DNA from: Saccoglossus kowalevskii
Taxonomy: Eukaryota > Hemichordata > Enteropneusta > Harrimaniidae
Direction of reading: 5' to 3'
Assembly (NCBI RefSeq): GCF_000003605.2
Contig: NW_003155737.1
Span: 815,500 to 879,499 of the forward strand
DNA length: 64,000 bases
Made by a program: the position numbers and the translations under genes. This document shows, in pieces, positions 1 to 15,000 of the stretch. Position 1 is the first letter of the stretch. The number at the start of each line of letters is the position of its first letter. The notes below the pieces were generated by a model. That model was not told the origin of the DNA, searched no databases, and worked only from the letters and a program-made list of their open reading frames with translations.

Positions 1-86
1 ACGTCGGTACTCGATAGTTAATAATACCAGAATGGTGGTGATACGTCGGTACTCGATAGTTTAATGAGACAAGAATGGCGGTGAAA
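1..86. repeat. Two-copy 42-bp tandem repeat
   Basis: The segment beginning ACGTCGGTACTCGATAGTT at base 1 recurs at base 43. Both copies continue into a related ending around AGAATGG(T/C)GGTGA. The repeat may continue off the left edge. Confidence 0.75.
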
Positions 87-435
87 CGCCGCAGAGTCCA
101 GTATTACAGCCACTATTTAATGAATGTTCGATGGACAAGACTACAATATTTGCACAATATTTGTGCGTATGTTACAAGTATAAACACAAAAATATAGCAG
201 CGGTCGTTACATAGATATAATGAGTTACCTAGTAATTTATTAGCAATATGCAAGTGATGTCGCCAAATAAAATATATTATGACATAACATGAAGATGCAA
301 ATAATATTTGAAATTTGATATTCGCCACAAATGCAACGCGTGCAATAACATAAGATATATCGCCTTCGTTCTAGTTATATTTTGGAATCAGCCTAACACC
401 GTGTCAATGAACCCTGGTTTGCAATGTGACATGGA

Positions 436-592
436 GTTAAAGCGGAGGAGTGCGTGCGTCAGGTGGCCACAGCGTGCCATTGCTTACAAACAAGCGTCTA
501 CCTATGAGGCTTTGCGTTTTAAGCGTGTGTTTTTATCCTCGCTTGGGACTCAATTTCCGGGCGTGCGCAGGTGACAACCCTCCCGCTTTAAA
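436..592 (+). mobile_element. TTAA-flanked MITE, copy 1
   Basis: A 157-bp element with imperfect terminal inverted repeats: GTTAAAGCGGAGGAG at the left, and a right end whose reverse complement reads TTTAAAGCGGGAGGG. The interior (for example AGCGTGCCATTGCTTACAAA) matches the copies at 9261 and 59270. TTAA at both ends is consistent with a TTAA target site (piggyBac-type), although TTAA inside a longer TIR cannot be excluded. It has no coding capacity. Confidence 0.7.
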
Positions 593-3500
593 TACGCACA
601 CGAACCATGACAACAGATTAAATAGTATGTATATAATATAAAATAAAATAAAATAACAACAATTGTGACATTAGTTTACTTTATTTAGGCTTGGTAGCAA
701 TTCACTTATTACTTAAACAAAACTAACTTGAACTAGCTTGAACTTGTTCAGAATTAATACATATATCTGCTCGAATAAATAAGACACATCCATATGCTTC
801 ATATTATATTAGTATTATATCATGTATTACTTTTGTATTGTATAATAACATATATTGTTGACCATATACATTATATGTTGACATTGAGTGAGGGCATTAA
901 TTCATATTATCTTGCCATAGAATATCAATTTCGTTGACAACAAAAGTTGATATGTTGTGATTAAAATATAGGCATATGTTCCTGCCAACAATGGTATTAA
1001 TTGTTTTATTAAATATAATACCAGAATAGCAAAAACTTTGTGGATGGAATTTTAACAAAAAATCCGTTTAATGACGGTAGACCTACGTATTTAGATTAAG
1101 TACTCAGTGAGGCAGCTTTTCTAATACTGTCATTTACATGGGTGATTGTATTGGTATAATTTTTTAGTACATTCAAATATTTTATTTTTAAAAAAAATGA
1201 CAAACTACTCGTTCAATATTCGTATGTGTTAAATTGCCCTACGTGTTTACATTGTCGACTATTGAAGTACAATTGTAGTGTGGGTCCCGTAATGTACTCG
1301 GACATGTCTGCCGATGTCTTCGTCAAAGAAAAAAAAATCATTATGCTGACAGGAAATAGCGCCATATTAGAGTACGCCGCCAGGGCCAAGTTTGCTTGAC
1401 TCTATTTCTTCACGACGATTCCAACATCTCTTACTTGTTCCTAGCTTGAAACACAAACAAATTAACATGTTGAGTACATCCCGCTTGAATATATATGGAA
1501 TGGGCTTTTCAATTACCCTGGGCTTGGCTTGGGTTGGGTGGGGTAGAGTTGTTTATATTGTAATTTTGTGCAAAGCATTATTCCCCTCGACTGTAACGAT
1601 GTTTGGTATGCAGAATAGACACAGTCAGTGCACACCAGTGAACAGGTACAGCATTGAAGAGTCATAAAGGTCAAATGATTCACAAAAAGCTGCTACATTG
1701 TCATTCACTGAATGAATTGAACCTCATCAGACATCTTGTCATGTGTTATCTTATTATCATCGCATGATGCACAGTCTTGTAGTCTTCTAAAACGTATACG
1801 GAACACATACATACATTCGTGTGTTAAACACGATACCACCATAGTGCTCTCATCCGGGAGCCATCACCACGCCACGTACAAACTTAATACATGCTGATAC
1901 ATCTGCCAACCGTTCCGCATTGATATCGCGACCTACTGAATCGCGCACTGCTAGCCGAAGACAATTAGCATTAATTCTGAAGAACTTTGAAGTATTTCGT
2001 TCCTGTTCTGACTCAGAGGTAAGGAAGGACGTTTGACCTAAATCTTTCACAGGTTTGCTATTAGTCGTTCTTTGAGTTGTCGTGTTTTCATGCACACGAT
2101 AACTGCCTGAACCCTTCATTTATATAGCTGCCTTTCTCCACCGTGATTGCCCTTCGCCATGCAAGCAATCTACTCACAACTATCATGTCAGTTGCTGACG
2201 GGGTGCAATTAATATCTAAGCGTAATACTCGACGCACATCAATTGCTCGGAATCCATAGCGAGTTCCGAGGCAGAGTCGGAACTGTAACATATTTAGCCT
2301 ATGAACTGAAAACCTCTGGCTCGAAATGCAATTTAACTAACTCTGAAAAGCATGTAACAAAGTACAGATAAACAGAGACTCTCCTCAGACAAATGAAGTT
2401 TAGTGTCATTGGAATGTCGGCTGTAATGTTGAAAGGGAATATAAACATGATGATTAAGAACGTTTTGTTAGATATTTCACCACAGTTCACGTCTCAGTGG
2501 TTCGCCACCTCGCAGACGCTTAAATTTCTTAATTATTACGATTTAACAAACGACAATGAACACCAGAGTTTTTTTATGGAGTTGTATTATGATCACCAAT
2601 GCATGGACTAAACACGCTAAATCACATTTACGATGGATGATTTATCTTGAGTATGAATAAACATGGCCCCATATGTATAATTTATAATATTACTTTATTG
2701 CTTTTGTTATTATGTCACGTACGAGGGTGGCAAAGGAACTGCCTATCACCATTGGTAGCCATGGCAACATTGTAACATTTGATCTTGGAGTCACTGATTT
2801 CTGTATTTATAAAATATGCATTTTTTCAAATAATTAATCCGCATATATCCGGGTATAATAAAAACGACTATCAATCATTGACCATTTGACTATACAATTC
2901 CGTTCAGATATTTTATCAGTGAAAACCAGATGTAATGGTCAGGATGTTTCTCTATGATATACCCTCAATATTTGTTTTCCAAACTTCTTCTTGTATGTTT
3001 CCATACTCACAACGTCTTCTTTTCATTTACTCAATAAATCGATTTCTCTGACCTGGCACATTCAACAGAGTAGTCGCTTCAAATATTTTCAGCTGGGATA
3101 CATTATAGTTAGGTTTAATGGAATAAATGTTTAAGACTAATTCATTACGTGATCTAAATAAAGTAAACAAAGTCCCTCGAGTCAATAAATAAATCAATTT
3201 CATTGAGTTTCTCGCAAAGGTACGTGATGGTATACTTTATGTGTTGTGAAGCATTAGCGTGAGTCGGTGATTATCTTGAAGCAACCAGAATGGGACACGT
3301 CCCCTGAGTGCGTACATTGACATATGTAAATCAAATTAATTTCTATTTAGGGGAGTATATCAATTATGTGACGTCAATAAACAATGACAGCCTTATACAT
3401 ATACTGAATTACCGTTTCAGTCAAGGCAATTGTCCTATCACACATTTTTAAGGCCATACTTTCATGAGGCAATTCCACTGCAACAAGGTGTTTGTCTAAT

Positions 3501-6500
3501 TTTAGAATGTACCCGTTTATAATATATTTTCAACACTAGATAACATTATTATTACTAATGTCCACAATTAAGGCTCTTTAAATAAATAAATAAATAAATG
3601 TAACTCTCTGCCAGTACCTTATTGATCTTATAATATATTGACATATGGCATAATACGCCCAGAATATGTATGTATATTTCATATTTCAACTGTAGTTAGT
3701 CCTACAAATAAAAACAAACACACAAGTCTTATGCCGACCATGGTCATTTAATATGTATGTTATAACTTACCTCACAATACAAAATTACCCTGATAAAAAA
3801 CGTAATTGATGGTAAATTTCTAACTGATCTGTAAAATGTTATTACACATGAAATTATTACACATGGCCGATGACGTCATCGTGGTATCCCCCCAATAACT
3901 GAAAGCAGAAAACGCATTGCTCTCAGGCTGAGTAAGGAGAGTGGAATATATTCAAATACAGAGTATAGTAAATATAGATAAAAGATGCAACATAAACATG
4001 ATGTCAAAACACATGTGTACTACAACAAACAATGCCGCCTCAATAACATAGCAGGGATTTACATGGATCTTTTAATACAAGTCTGAACTTGAGCTGGTGG
4101 CGTTTTAACCAGGCATGTTCAATTAATCCCTCCAAAGACACCCGTTTGGCATTGAGCCATATTTCGAATTTCAAACAGAATATATAATTATCACTTTGGG
4201 CGATGCGTTCAATCGCGAGGTTTCTATGTTTGCAATTGTAATACAAAATTAAGTGTGCAGTAATAATTAGTCACGTTTAGCTCAGGCGCAGTCTGATGAA
4301 AGGCCTTGAGGTCCATCCTCCTATCTATCTGTCTGTCTACTTGCGGCAGTTTCTCATCAATCCTGCTGCAGATATCAATGAAAGTTTGCAGGTTGACGAA
4401 GTATAGTGTGTTTCAAGAGCTTTAAGTTTTTTCCCAAATCCATTACGATCAATTGAGCATGACCACTACAGTTCTGTTCAGTTATACATACACCATCGAT
4501 TCAGCTGCATAAACAAAAGACAGTTTGCGCTACACTGTGTCCCCGCCGTTACTTCCTGCTTAATTTGGTGTCACCTTCTTTTAAATATTTCGGCAACGTT
4601 CCGTAGATTTGTTCCGCAGTGGACGGATTATTTGATTTTCAGCAATCTTCTGATTATGTGTACTAAGCAACAATATAGTATGATTTACTGGTTTTCAAAA
4701 TACCAGCGCAATATATGTACTTAGTGAGTAACTTAGAAACTGACAAACAACATACTTCATTTTATCTATTTGTTATTTTTGCGTCTGAGATAAAACTAAC
4801 ATCGACTGAAATTTATGGGAAGCAAATACAATCACTTGAGAACAGAAATCTAAATAATTATTAGATCAGTATATTGTTAAAATACTTGACTTTTGACGGT
4901 TGCGGTCGCGGTGACATCGACTTATGGTCGATTTGGTGCGCGTTAAAAATAGCACAGATAAACATGGCGCACGAAATAATAGCCCAGAAATTAATGGCAC
5001 AGTGAAAACGATCTTACCGGTAATAATAGCATGTTAAAAGACATCATTAGACAAATAAAAAACAAGGTGTTACTTGTTAGCACTTTTAATCAACTTTTCA
5101 AGACTGATCCAAAACTGATTTCGTAATGATATCCTTAATTCTATAATTCTGGAGAATATTTTTGTCGTGTTTTAGTAAAAAAGGTTACTTTCGACCTCTA
5201 GGTAAAAATCGTCCGATTGCTTAGATATTATACATCTCTCAGATTTGTTCAATGTTTCAATCGACTGGTAATTGAAATGTGCAATGGTAACAGCGCTATC
5301 TTGCGTATTTATATTACAATTGAATATTATCATAACTGGTACTTTAAACCACAGTGTGCTTATATTTATTAATTAGTTACTTAGATTTATTATTGAAACG
5401 TTTTGCGGTCGAAAAGTTCGAGGATAGTGTTAAAACAGCCTTGATAAAGTGTATTCAAAGTGTCGGATAATTTTTAATAAATAACACCATGATTTCTAAA
5501 AATAAATACAGTCCTTGTTTTATTATTAGAATCATGTCTTGCAACAAAACAGTGTGTCATTATTGTCTGTGGCATGTTCCCTAAATTCGGCCGATTTTAT
5601 TTTTTATTCATCCACGTAAACTGTCCATATGACAGACAAACATGGTCCTGTGACCAAGAGGTTATTTCCCTCACTCTCTTCGTAGTCGCACTTACATCGA
5701 GTGAAATAAATATTTAATTCATATTAGATTCAGTAAGGTTTTGGACATTGAATGTCTCGGTTGTCTTTCTCTCTGATTTATAGTTATGTACAAATTACGG
5801 GTGTTGACATAAAGTGCACCGAACAACAAAATAAAACAAAACGAGGGCAGTATGACCATCTTCAATTTTTATCATAAAAATATTATGGCAATTTGATGTT
5901 CCTATTGTACTATTACATGTGCCCTCGTTTTGATTTCTGCTCAGTGCTGAAGTTATTTCCCATAATGAATATAAAAATATAACAAAAATACTAAAATATA
6001 TTCAAAAATATATTAGTTCCATTGCAAACCAACTGTATATAATGAAAATACCCTTCGTTCAATATAAATTATTGTATTTTATTTTAAAGTGCTCTTTCAA
6101 ATACGGGGACTATGTTATGTTTTTTTATTTCACAACCCCCCATTCAATGTGTTGATTATAGTAACGTATTTGATTCCATATACCCGGACTAAATTGATCA
6201 GTTAATCCCTTTGGCGTCACCATCCCGACTATGCGTATGCATTGTTTATCATCTTGTGACTGAATAGATAATTAACTGTACTACGAATTGCGCTTGGACA
6301 TTTAACATTGGCATGTTAGACGCCAGGCGTAGTTCCTGTGAATTTTTACCTTTCATGAACAAACTCGCTACACATAGGCAACCTATTATCATAATTGTAT
6401 CTAAATATAACTGTTGTAATATTCATAGTCACTCATATACTTATAAACCGACGAAAAACAATTTGATCAATACTTATAATGAAGGGTCTAGTATAAACCT

Positions 6501-9260
6501 TACATAGATAGGCATTTAAGGACATACACCAAGGTTGGTAATTGAGGGACACGGCACACTAGCTGACAGGAAGAAAGAATACACAACTATTCAATTTTGA
6601 GGACAGTGGTTCGACGCTATTTCTACGAAACAAAAACGCTGTAACAAACAAACAAACACGATAAAAATAACCTCATGCAAATGTTATTCAACACTTTACG
6701 AACCAGTCTAAATCAATATATAGTGAAAAAGAAGAATTAATTTGCAAAACTACTTTACATACTGTGTGTGTGATCAGTGATATCTGCTGTGCCTGCCATG
6801 GAGATGACGCTGTTGAAAGAATGTTGATCGGATTTAATGTTCAATACGCAAATTAGTTGAATACATATCTATAACGCCGTCGGATTACAACTGATTGAAA
6901 ACCTTTTGCATTGGTTTTCAGAAGAAAAAACAAAACAATCAGATTAGTACATTGACCTCTTTTGTTCCACCTTACGCAACACTAACTTAATGAAATATCA
7001 TTCGCCAGATTAGCGATGTTATGGATTGTTTGTCAATAAATATGTCAATGAATCATTTAGGGTACGCACTGTTGTACATGCTGTTACCTTCTTACTGTTT
7101 ATGTGGGAAAATATTGGAATTGCAAATTACGCGTGAGTATTGCACAAATTTAAGACGGAGGAGAGAATTTCTGTTCTGAAAACGGTGTTGCACATTTATT
7201 TGGCCAATTACAACACGGGAAACAGCTTTTGAATCCTATTTCAGGTTTCGCACCATAAAATACGAAATGAGAATGTTGTGTAAATATATACACCGTGTAC
7301 GCTCATGAGAGTAGCTCGCGTTAAGCTTATTGCAGTGGGGTGCACTTAATCGCAACAATTTGATATCCGACACGGACATATCTGTAGTGAATGTGTTCAT
7401 ACAAGCCACTCTCGTGGCGTTGACGTGTACACACAAAGTACCGCCTAAACAAAAAGTGTATATGTGTCCGAATTATTGAGAACGGCGATACGTTCATCTG
7501 GGAGGCGATTGTATTTCAGGTATGTTAAGGGTCGACCATTTGAAATCATGGGGGTGGCTGAAAAGATTTATTGAAAGAAAAATGCAAGCTAGAAACCGCG
7601 ATAAAATGCACTCGCCACACTCTTCCAACCACCGCCATCAATTCAAATGTTTGATCCTTCAGCTGCTGGTGCCGTAAGGAATATTTTATTCAGACGAAAT
7701 CTGTTGTATCAATTCAGTTTGTGTGCGCATATTGTTATTAATATTACCACAGCACATTTATATTGTGGCTATGTAAATAGTATCATTCATATATTCGTAG
7801 CACTGTAATGATTATTTTGGCGGTTACAGACAATGTCTGTTTTGTCAATGCCATGATGACATTGCTTGGCACGTGCGTCGTCACTAACTTCCATTTAAAC
7901 GGTAGTTTAAAGAGAGTATCTAAATGCTTTTGAAACCAAACCAAGTGTAACTATTCGTGTCTGTCATTAATAGCTGTAATCGTGACGCCGTTGATGGATA
8001 CCAACCAATCCCCTAGGTGATTCAATGTACTATCAGTATTGTCAATAAAAAGAGTCAGTGATTGGTTCAATATTCGAATATGATGAATCTTTTTCCTGTG
8101 ATTGGCTAGTTTAGCTTTAAAGGGCTACGTTTAGGTCAGCACGTCATGTGCTTTTGTAGCGGGTTGAATAAAGTATGTTGGTGGTGGTGGCTTCGGTCAC
8201 CGCTCCGCCAGCGACGATTATACTGAACTATCGTGTTGCGTGTATTTATCGAGTTATATCCCCAGGGTAGAGACAGATGGCGATTTAAAAGGACCCCGAG
8301 TGACCTATCATAGCACTGTTTATCCCCAGCTACGAGGGACGGCACAATGATACACTCGTAATTCAGTAGTGATAACAAGGATAATTGCAAATAAAAACAT
8401 TACACCTCATTTCTTTGGCTAACAAAGATTGACATGGATTTACTGTCACCGCCGTATTGTTCCGAACACCAAAAGAACAAATTGCTAGCTAGGTTGCTGG
8501 CTGGTTTGCTAAGTGCGTTTGGTGATCGTTACGCGATTAGAACAAGTTAGGCCAATCCAACTTTTACAGGAGACGACAAACTAATAGTGGGGATTCAGAC
8601 ACATTGGAATATAATAGATGCGACTGCTTTTCAATATATTTTATTCAAATTTATACATTTCTATTAAAATAAATGGCTTTAAATGATTACTTTTCCTTGT
8701 ATTCTCATGCACGAGAGTTTGTAGGTCTAGTGGTTCATGTGAGCCAAACCAGTCAAGTTAGTATTATGATACATTTTCAATGAAATGAATTGGGAAATTG
8801 GAACTCTGTGAATCATTTACCACACGTAACGACATACGCATATGTCTTTGATTTCAATTTACAATGAACAATCGTTTATTTCAAAGACTACAGTTAGGAT
8901 AATTAGAGTTCATTAACCTGAACTGCACATATGGTCACTAATGTGTTGCCAGGTGATTTACTATCTCACAATCTTCAATTGTCAAATACATGCATTATAT
9001 CATGTGGATCACATGACCATCACATGACACACACATTATAGTACGTCTTACCATCGTTGTAACGACACACATTGGATTAACTTTTAATATAATTGAATTA
9101 ACTTAATAATATTATAATAAATATAAATTGTACCATACCTTCCCCCTTTACTAACACTAAGCTACGCAAACTTGACTTAAATTCGATTAAATATTAATAT
9201 AAATTATGAAAAAGTAAGGATTGTCACTTGGCAGGTCTGTCGTCATATGGTAGGTGTAAA
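593..9260. other. AT-rich intergenic DNA without a recognisable gene
   Basis: Only short, overlapping ORFs of low coding character are present. I see no domain motif or plausible exon chain on either strand. Small features are an (AAAT)n run near 3580-3600 and CRE-type TGACGTCA octamers at 3369-3376 and 3871-3878. Confidence 0.6.
3580..3600. repeat. (AAAT)n microsatellite
   Basis: About five AAAT units follow each other in otherwise unremarkable AT-rich DNA. Confidence 0.8.
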
Positions 9261-9360
9261 GTTAAAACGGGGGATTCGTCACCTACGCATGCGTCAAGGG
9301 GGCCGTAGCGTGTCATTGTTTACAAACAAGTGTCTACCCATGAGCCTGGGACTCGCTATA
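9261..9360 (+). mobile_element. TTAA-flanked MITE, copy 2 (3' part deleted)
   Basis: The left end GTTAAAACGGGGGATTCGTC and the interior with CGTAGCGTGTCATTGTTTAC match the family at 436 and 59270. After the CCCATGAG segment it jumps to CTGGGACTC, and the right inverted repeat is missing, so this is an internally and 3'-deleted copy. Confidence 0.7.
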
Positions 9361-9674
9361 AATGAAAGTCGTCATGACATTGACACCACAAACACACATA
9401 CACACACTCTAAATATATTGGCCCCAATTAGCTGTTATTGACCAATGATTTGTTGCTCCTTTACCCACGATGTCGTTTGTTGTTCAATACCCGCTTCTAC
9501 ACACATATACTTTCACCGCTACATATCAATGTACATTTCGAAACTAACAGTGCATTGAGTAGGTGAAATTTTTCAATCCGATTCTTCTCTTTCCCGTTGG
9601 TTGTAACTGAAAGTCATGTTGAATTCAGATTTTTTTTAGTTATTTATGCAATGAATTTAAAGCAACCTTATTTG

Positions 9675-10175
9675 GAGGGGAGGCAAGGGGGTAGCTGGTA
9701 CGGTTTTACGGGAAATAAAAAGATTTTTTACAATTTACAAGGAAAAAAAGACGTTTTACAGTTTACAGTGTTAAAAAATGGAACATTGAGTGGTCCGAAC
9801 AGCTCTCCGACTCAAATTCTCCGCCATTACTGCGCCGTGTGTAGAGACGCATGTGCATATTACCCTCGTAATGCTCTCCATTCGGTTAGAGGACTTTTAC
9901 GTCATGACATTCAATTATGTAGTGAATTGTGTCATCTAGTCGTTTTACAGTTTCTAAAATGTAATTTCCCTGGATTATTTTTTATTTGGATGTAAATTCT
10001 TGTACGTACCGAGAAAAATGACACATTTTTACAGTGTACGAAAAAAATATTCGATTGATTACGTTGTACGTCTAGCCTGTGATTACAGAATTACGGAATT
10101 TATTTTTTCTATTTACGTTGTACGAACAAAAACATATTGCAATTACGTTGAACGAAAATAACCGTTGCCCCCCTC
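9675..10175. mobile_element. Candidate non-autonomous hAT-like transposon (501 bp)
   Basis: The left end reads GAGGGGAGGCAAGGGG. The reverse complement of the right end reads GAGGGGGGCAACGG, giving an imperfect inverted repeat. Inside both ends are repeated short motifs: TTTTACAGTTTACA-like at the left, and three TTACGTTG(T/A)ACG copies at 10058-10155 on the right, as in the subterminal repeats of hAT elements. Flanks (CTTATTTG, TAATTGGG) are not a clean target duplication. A 132-codon ORF (9597-9995) crosses the left boundary and has no recognisable domain, so I treat it as chance. Confidence 0.4.
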
Positions 10176-11450
10176 TAATTGGGCTACCAGGCACACGTGA
10201 CCCAAATATACGTTATGTTGCCATTAAACAATCAATTCAGACAAACAAGTTTAGCATACGGCGACAGACAGTTCGAGAAAGAGGCGAGTACAATGAGTAT
10301 TGCATATCATAACCTGCTTCAAAAACAGTGCGATTAATATTGTCACCAATCATAAAGAACAATTAATAACCAGCGTAGAAATAAACGGAAACCATCATTT
10401 GTAACTGTGTTACTATCACCACACGACAATAATAGTATATTTCGACTAAATTATGTGTCTGTTTCATACGACGATGTAGAAAATAAAATAAAATAACATG
10501 AAAATAAGTCCGACCCGGCCAGCGTAAAGCAACCCCCACATAAATTATTGCATAATACATAAATAATCGACTTTATATGTAAGATGATAACATCCCTGGT
10601 ACACATCGGTCCTCACTGACAACATTTTTCAATAATGCGTAGTTCTGACATATTTTTTTAGTGTTTTTCACAATATTTGAAATTTATAGTTCTTTTTGTC
10701 AATTTTGAAAAATGAGTAATGGTAGATTATATCACGAATGCTAACAACAAGGTCACATATATACGTTCACATCACTGTGTGCGGAATTTAGCATTAACAT
10801 GTCGTTTTATTTTAATTGCATACTATTGCATCCCGTGAACAGTGAGACACTTCATCGATTGACACATTCGATTTAAGCAACTACCATAGTATGTTGGTTT
10901 AGTTCTATGGTTTAACGACCATATTCGGGTAATAACGTGTTCAGCTCTTCCTAGTAACTATGCAGCAAATGCTATAAAATAAGTTAGCCATATAATTAAG
11001 ACAATATGACGGTGTTCCTGACAGCAGCGTACAAATATAATGACATAATAAAAATACCGATTCGTGTATTATTATAACCCTGCCTCAGCCCTTAGTAGTT
11101 CAACTGATCTCGGAGCGCGCAGCAATAACGAGTGGCGAAGTAATGAACCAAATATTGTGAACAGTTTACTGTCTAAAGCGGGATTTATAGAGTAAAATTT
11201 TAATTTAAAAAAAAATATACCGAATGAATTATTAAGCCTTTGAAGATTAAATTCAAAAATCCATTTAACTGTACCGCATTGATCTGGGTATTATTTTTTT
11301 AATTGCGTGGCGATATCATGAAATCTGACCTGACCCATTCGACCTGGGTTATAGATAATACGTCACCAGCGAATATATATAAACATATGCCTGGAGATGG
11401 AGATACGTCTAAACAATTTCCTGGTATGGGAGAACATATAAACTGTTGCC
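10176..11450. other. Intergenic DNA, nothing recognised
   Basis: AT-rich sequence between the candidate hAT-like element and the 38-bp minisatellite. There is no supportable exon, RNA gene or repeat. Confidence 0.55.
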
Positions 11451-12068
11451 TGGATTCATTCATTAAACCAATTTTCAGTATGTAACGTTGAATTCTTTCA
11501 TTAAACCAGTATGTAGTACGTAACGATGGATTCTTCCATTAAACCAGTTTACAGTACGTAACACTGGTTTCTTTCATTGAACCAGTTTGTAGTACGTAAC
11601 GATGGATACTTTCATTAAACCAGTTTGCAATATGTAACAATGGATTCTTCCATTAAACCAGTTTGCAGTACGTAACGCTGTTTTTTTTCATTGAACCAGT
11701 TTACAGTACGTAACGCTGTTTTTTATCATTAAACCAGTTGGCAGTACGTAACCTTGAAATTGTTCATCAAACCAGTTTGCAGCACGTAACGATGGCTACT
11801 TTCATTGAACCAGTTTGTAGTACGTAATGTTGAATTATTTCATTGAACCAGTTTGCAATATGTAACGTTGGATTCTTTTATTAAACCAGTTTGCAGTACG
11901 TAACGATGGATACTTTCATTAAACTAGTTTGCAATATGTAACGTTGGATTCTTTTTTTAAACCAGTTTTCAGTACGTAACGATGCATATTTTCATTAAAC
12001 CAGTTTGCAGTGTGTAACGATGGATACTTTCATTAAACCAGTTTACAGTTCGTAACGTTGAATTATTT
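11451..12068. repeat. 38-bp minisatellite, about 16 diverged copies
   Basis: The unit contains CATTAAACCAGTTTGCAGTA followed by CGTAACG(A/T)TGGATTCTTT. Copies differ by several substitutions each (ATTAAACC/ATTGAACC, GTACGT/ATATGT), so the array is old. It has no known function. Confidence 0.9.
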
Positions 12069-15000
12069 GCATGTTAATTCGTGCATGGAGGATTCCTGCG
12101 TTTCTCATTGTGACGCCCTCAACCATAGAATTATGCACGTGCCATTCAAGCTGACTGAGCTGTTTACAAACATGTATATACTAAACTTAACCCGAGTCCC
12201 AAAACATTTGCCAGTGCGCCTCCAGCGGTGGAATTGTCGGTCACCGTCGTGTTGTTTACGATGGGATTCCAGTGAACACAACATGGTACGTTTCATATAA
12301 ATATGGAATTGGCGTATTCAATTAGTTTCGTCAGACATCACATGACACGTATTTCATACATACAGACAACTGGGTGTAATTAAATCTTTGCATAAGTATT
12401 GTAAAGACTCGACTCAGCACGATTGTCAGACAATGTTTTACCCCCAAACCGACATTATGTCTAGCTTCCCCGGACTTAGAGCACGTGAATCTGACAACGC
12501 AAGACGAAGTCCCTAGAGCGGGACACTCCCCGGCCCACGAGGGACACTCCCCGGCCCTGATGACATCACGACTAAAAATTATCCGGATGATAAGCAGTTA
12601 TTGAACAATTTAACTACGAAAAAACATCACTTAAGTTGATTGTCGACATGTTCAAATCACATCCATGACCAAATCATTACCAGGAATTGAACGAGTGTGA
12701 ACGGTTATAGCTGTATGACAATAACCACCACAAGCGTCAACTTGACGCTGATTGGTTGAAATATTAGAAGTTGTCAAAGATCTTTGATCAATATGGCTGA
12801 TTTATGAACAGTTAAATACTCCTACATGATTAGTTTTGGGCTAACAAAACCCGGGATCGAATGGTACATGGAAATGAAAACAGATATTAATGATGACAAT
12901 TAAATTTGATTAACATTGAACAAATATATACTTTTCTGATACATTGGAATAATGAAAACCATGATGACAATAGGGAAACATTTAGCGGAACAAATGAAAA
13001 CAGACTCTTTAAAAAAAGTATCACTTGAAAAATAAGCATATGGAATTACTTATTAAGTTTCGATCTAAGTAACCATACACCGAGGTTTGAAACAAGACAC
13101 CACAATTAAATACCCAACAAATCAAATTGAAGATGAACAATATTTTGTGACATCCTGCCCCTATGCCAAACAAAGAAACATTTCATTTATGGGAGCAGGT
13201 AAAATAACCACAAATTACAATCCTAAAAACACAATGAAACATTCAGCTATAAATTCATGTAAATCCATTGAGAATCTGTTTCGAATTTAGAAAGCAACAT
13301 CTCATAGATTTTAATGTTACCCGATGACTTCCAATTCTGCAATTTTCTAGTAATACAAGTAATTCAGCACCGTAATGTCAAGTAGTATTCACAGTAACTA
13401 GTAGCGCCATCACGCAGTACTAACAACGAGTATCATACATATTTACAGAAAACAACATCGTGTACATACATTTGCAAAAGCCTTGTTGACCTCATAATTT
13501 CCTGTAGGCGAGGAGTTTCAGGTGAAGTAAAAAAGGCTATTTATTGTTTATATATAATACATAAATGTAAAAAATAATTGAAATTATATTATATGTTTAA
13601 TTATTTAATATTCTGGAATTCCATTTTAGTCATTTCGTGTAGTGGAAGCAAAAGTCACGCAAAAGTACTGGTACTGACTTTCGAAACCATATGTTTGAAT
13701 CTGCACAATATGAACAAGTTTCCTTAATGAGCAACATGGCGGATTCCTACATGTTCAAAAGTTGTTTACCTGAACAGAAAAACTCAAACACTATTATTAT
13801 TGTATATAAGTAATACATTGACGTTGAACATGCCACTAAATGAGATACACTCTTCAACTACAATATACTTTAATCATTAGTTTCAGGTTTTATATTTCTA
13901 ATACTTTATGTCGTCCCACGTCATGTTCAAGTCTTATCGAATTACATCCCAATTAGTGGCGTTCGTATTACTCAATATGATACTGCATGTGTTTATTCGT
14001 AGCTATGTTCTGATCAATTTTAAAAAATGTGTGCTTGATAACTAATTGAATGTTAAACTGAAATAAAACAGTGTACACACTAAATATATAATAAATTTAA
14101 TAATAAAAATAAATAAATAAAATAATAATAAATTTACCCTATATGTTTGTGGAAACAATTTGCAAATTTATATTTTAAAAATAGATAAAATTTAATTTTT
14201 AATTAAACCAGTCGTGAACGACACACCAACACATTTTCACATTTTACATGAAGTTTGAATAAAAATAACTTATATTTGAAAATTTGGGAAAATATCCATT
14301 CATTTTTTTTGGCTATTTGATCTTAAAAGCACACACATATACACATACAATCCTATGTACAATCATTGATATATATATATTCTATATGTTAGCTTACGTT
14401 CTCGTCCGTATGCATATTCAGAATGCCCATTCTGTATACCATAAGAACAAGTGTTTTTAAACGTATGTAGTTTATGAGCAATTATAAATTTTGCCATGGC
14501 AACGAGATTGTGGTTATTTTTATTTTTGGTATCATTAATTATCTTAATCTTCAGAACCAAACGAACCGAATAGTATATAACAATCCTTGTTATTTTTCCG
14601 GTTCCGGTTTAGGGTGTCTATTTTTTTCCATCCCTGCTGCAGCGCCAGTGGTGCGATACCTACTTTCGACAATTTCAATATAACTACAAAAAGCAAGCGT
14701 AGATGATAATACTCGCTGTTCAGATTGTGTGAGTTTTTTTCCCCCAAAGTTAAACTTGTTATAACTGCTTAAGGTGTGAATAATTTGTAGCCGTGACATC
14801 ATAGGTTTGATGAGCCTTCTTCCTTCTCGCTCGTTGTGATAGCTCTAGAAGGGTCCGTTTATTCCATTTTATTTTATTTTTTCAAAATAATGTCGATTAC
14901 GTGACCAAGAAAAGTGGAACGACGTCATTTTTTTCAGTCGTCTGCGTTCTGTTGACGTCACATAAGTGTTGCAGGTCGCAACTTATATGAAAGATGTGTT

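Noticed and set aside
9597-9995. 132-codon plus-strand ORF
   Set aside because: It crosses the left end of a candidate transposon, contains low-complexity A/T-rich runs and shows no domain or splice context.
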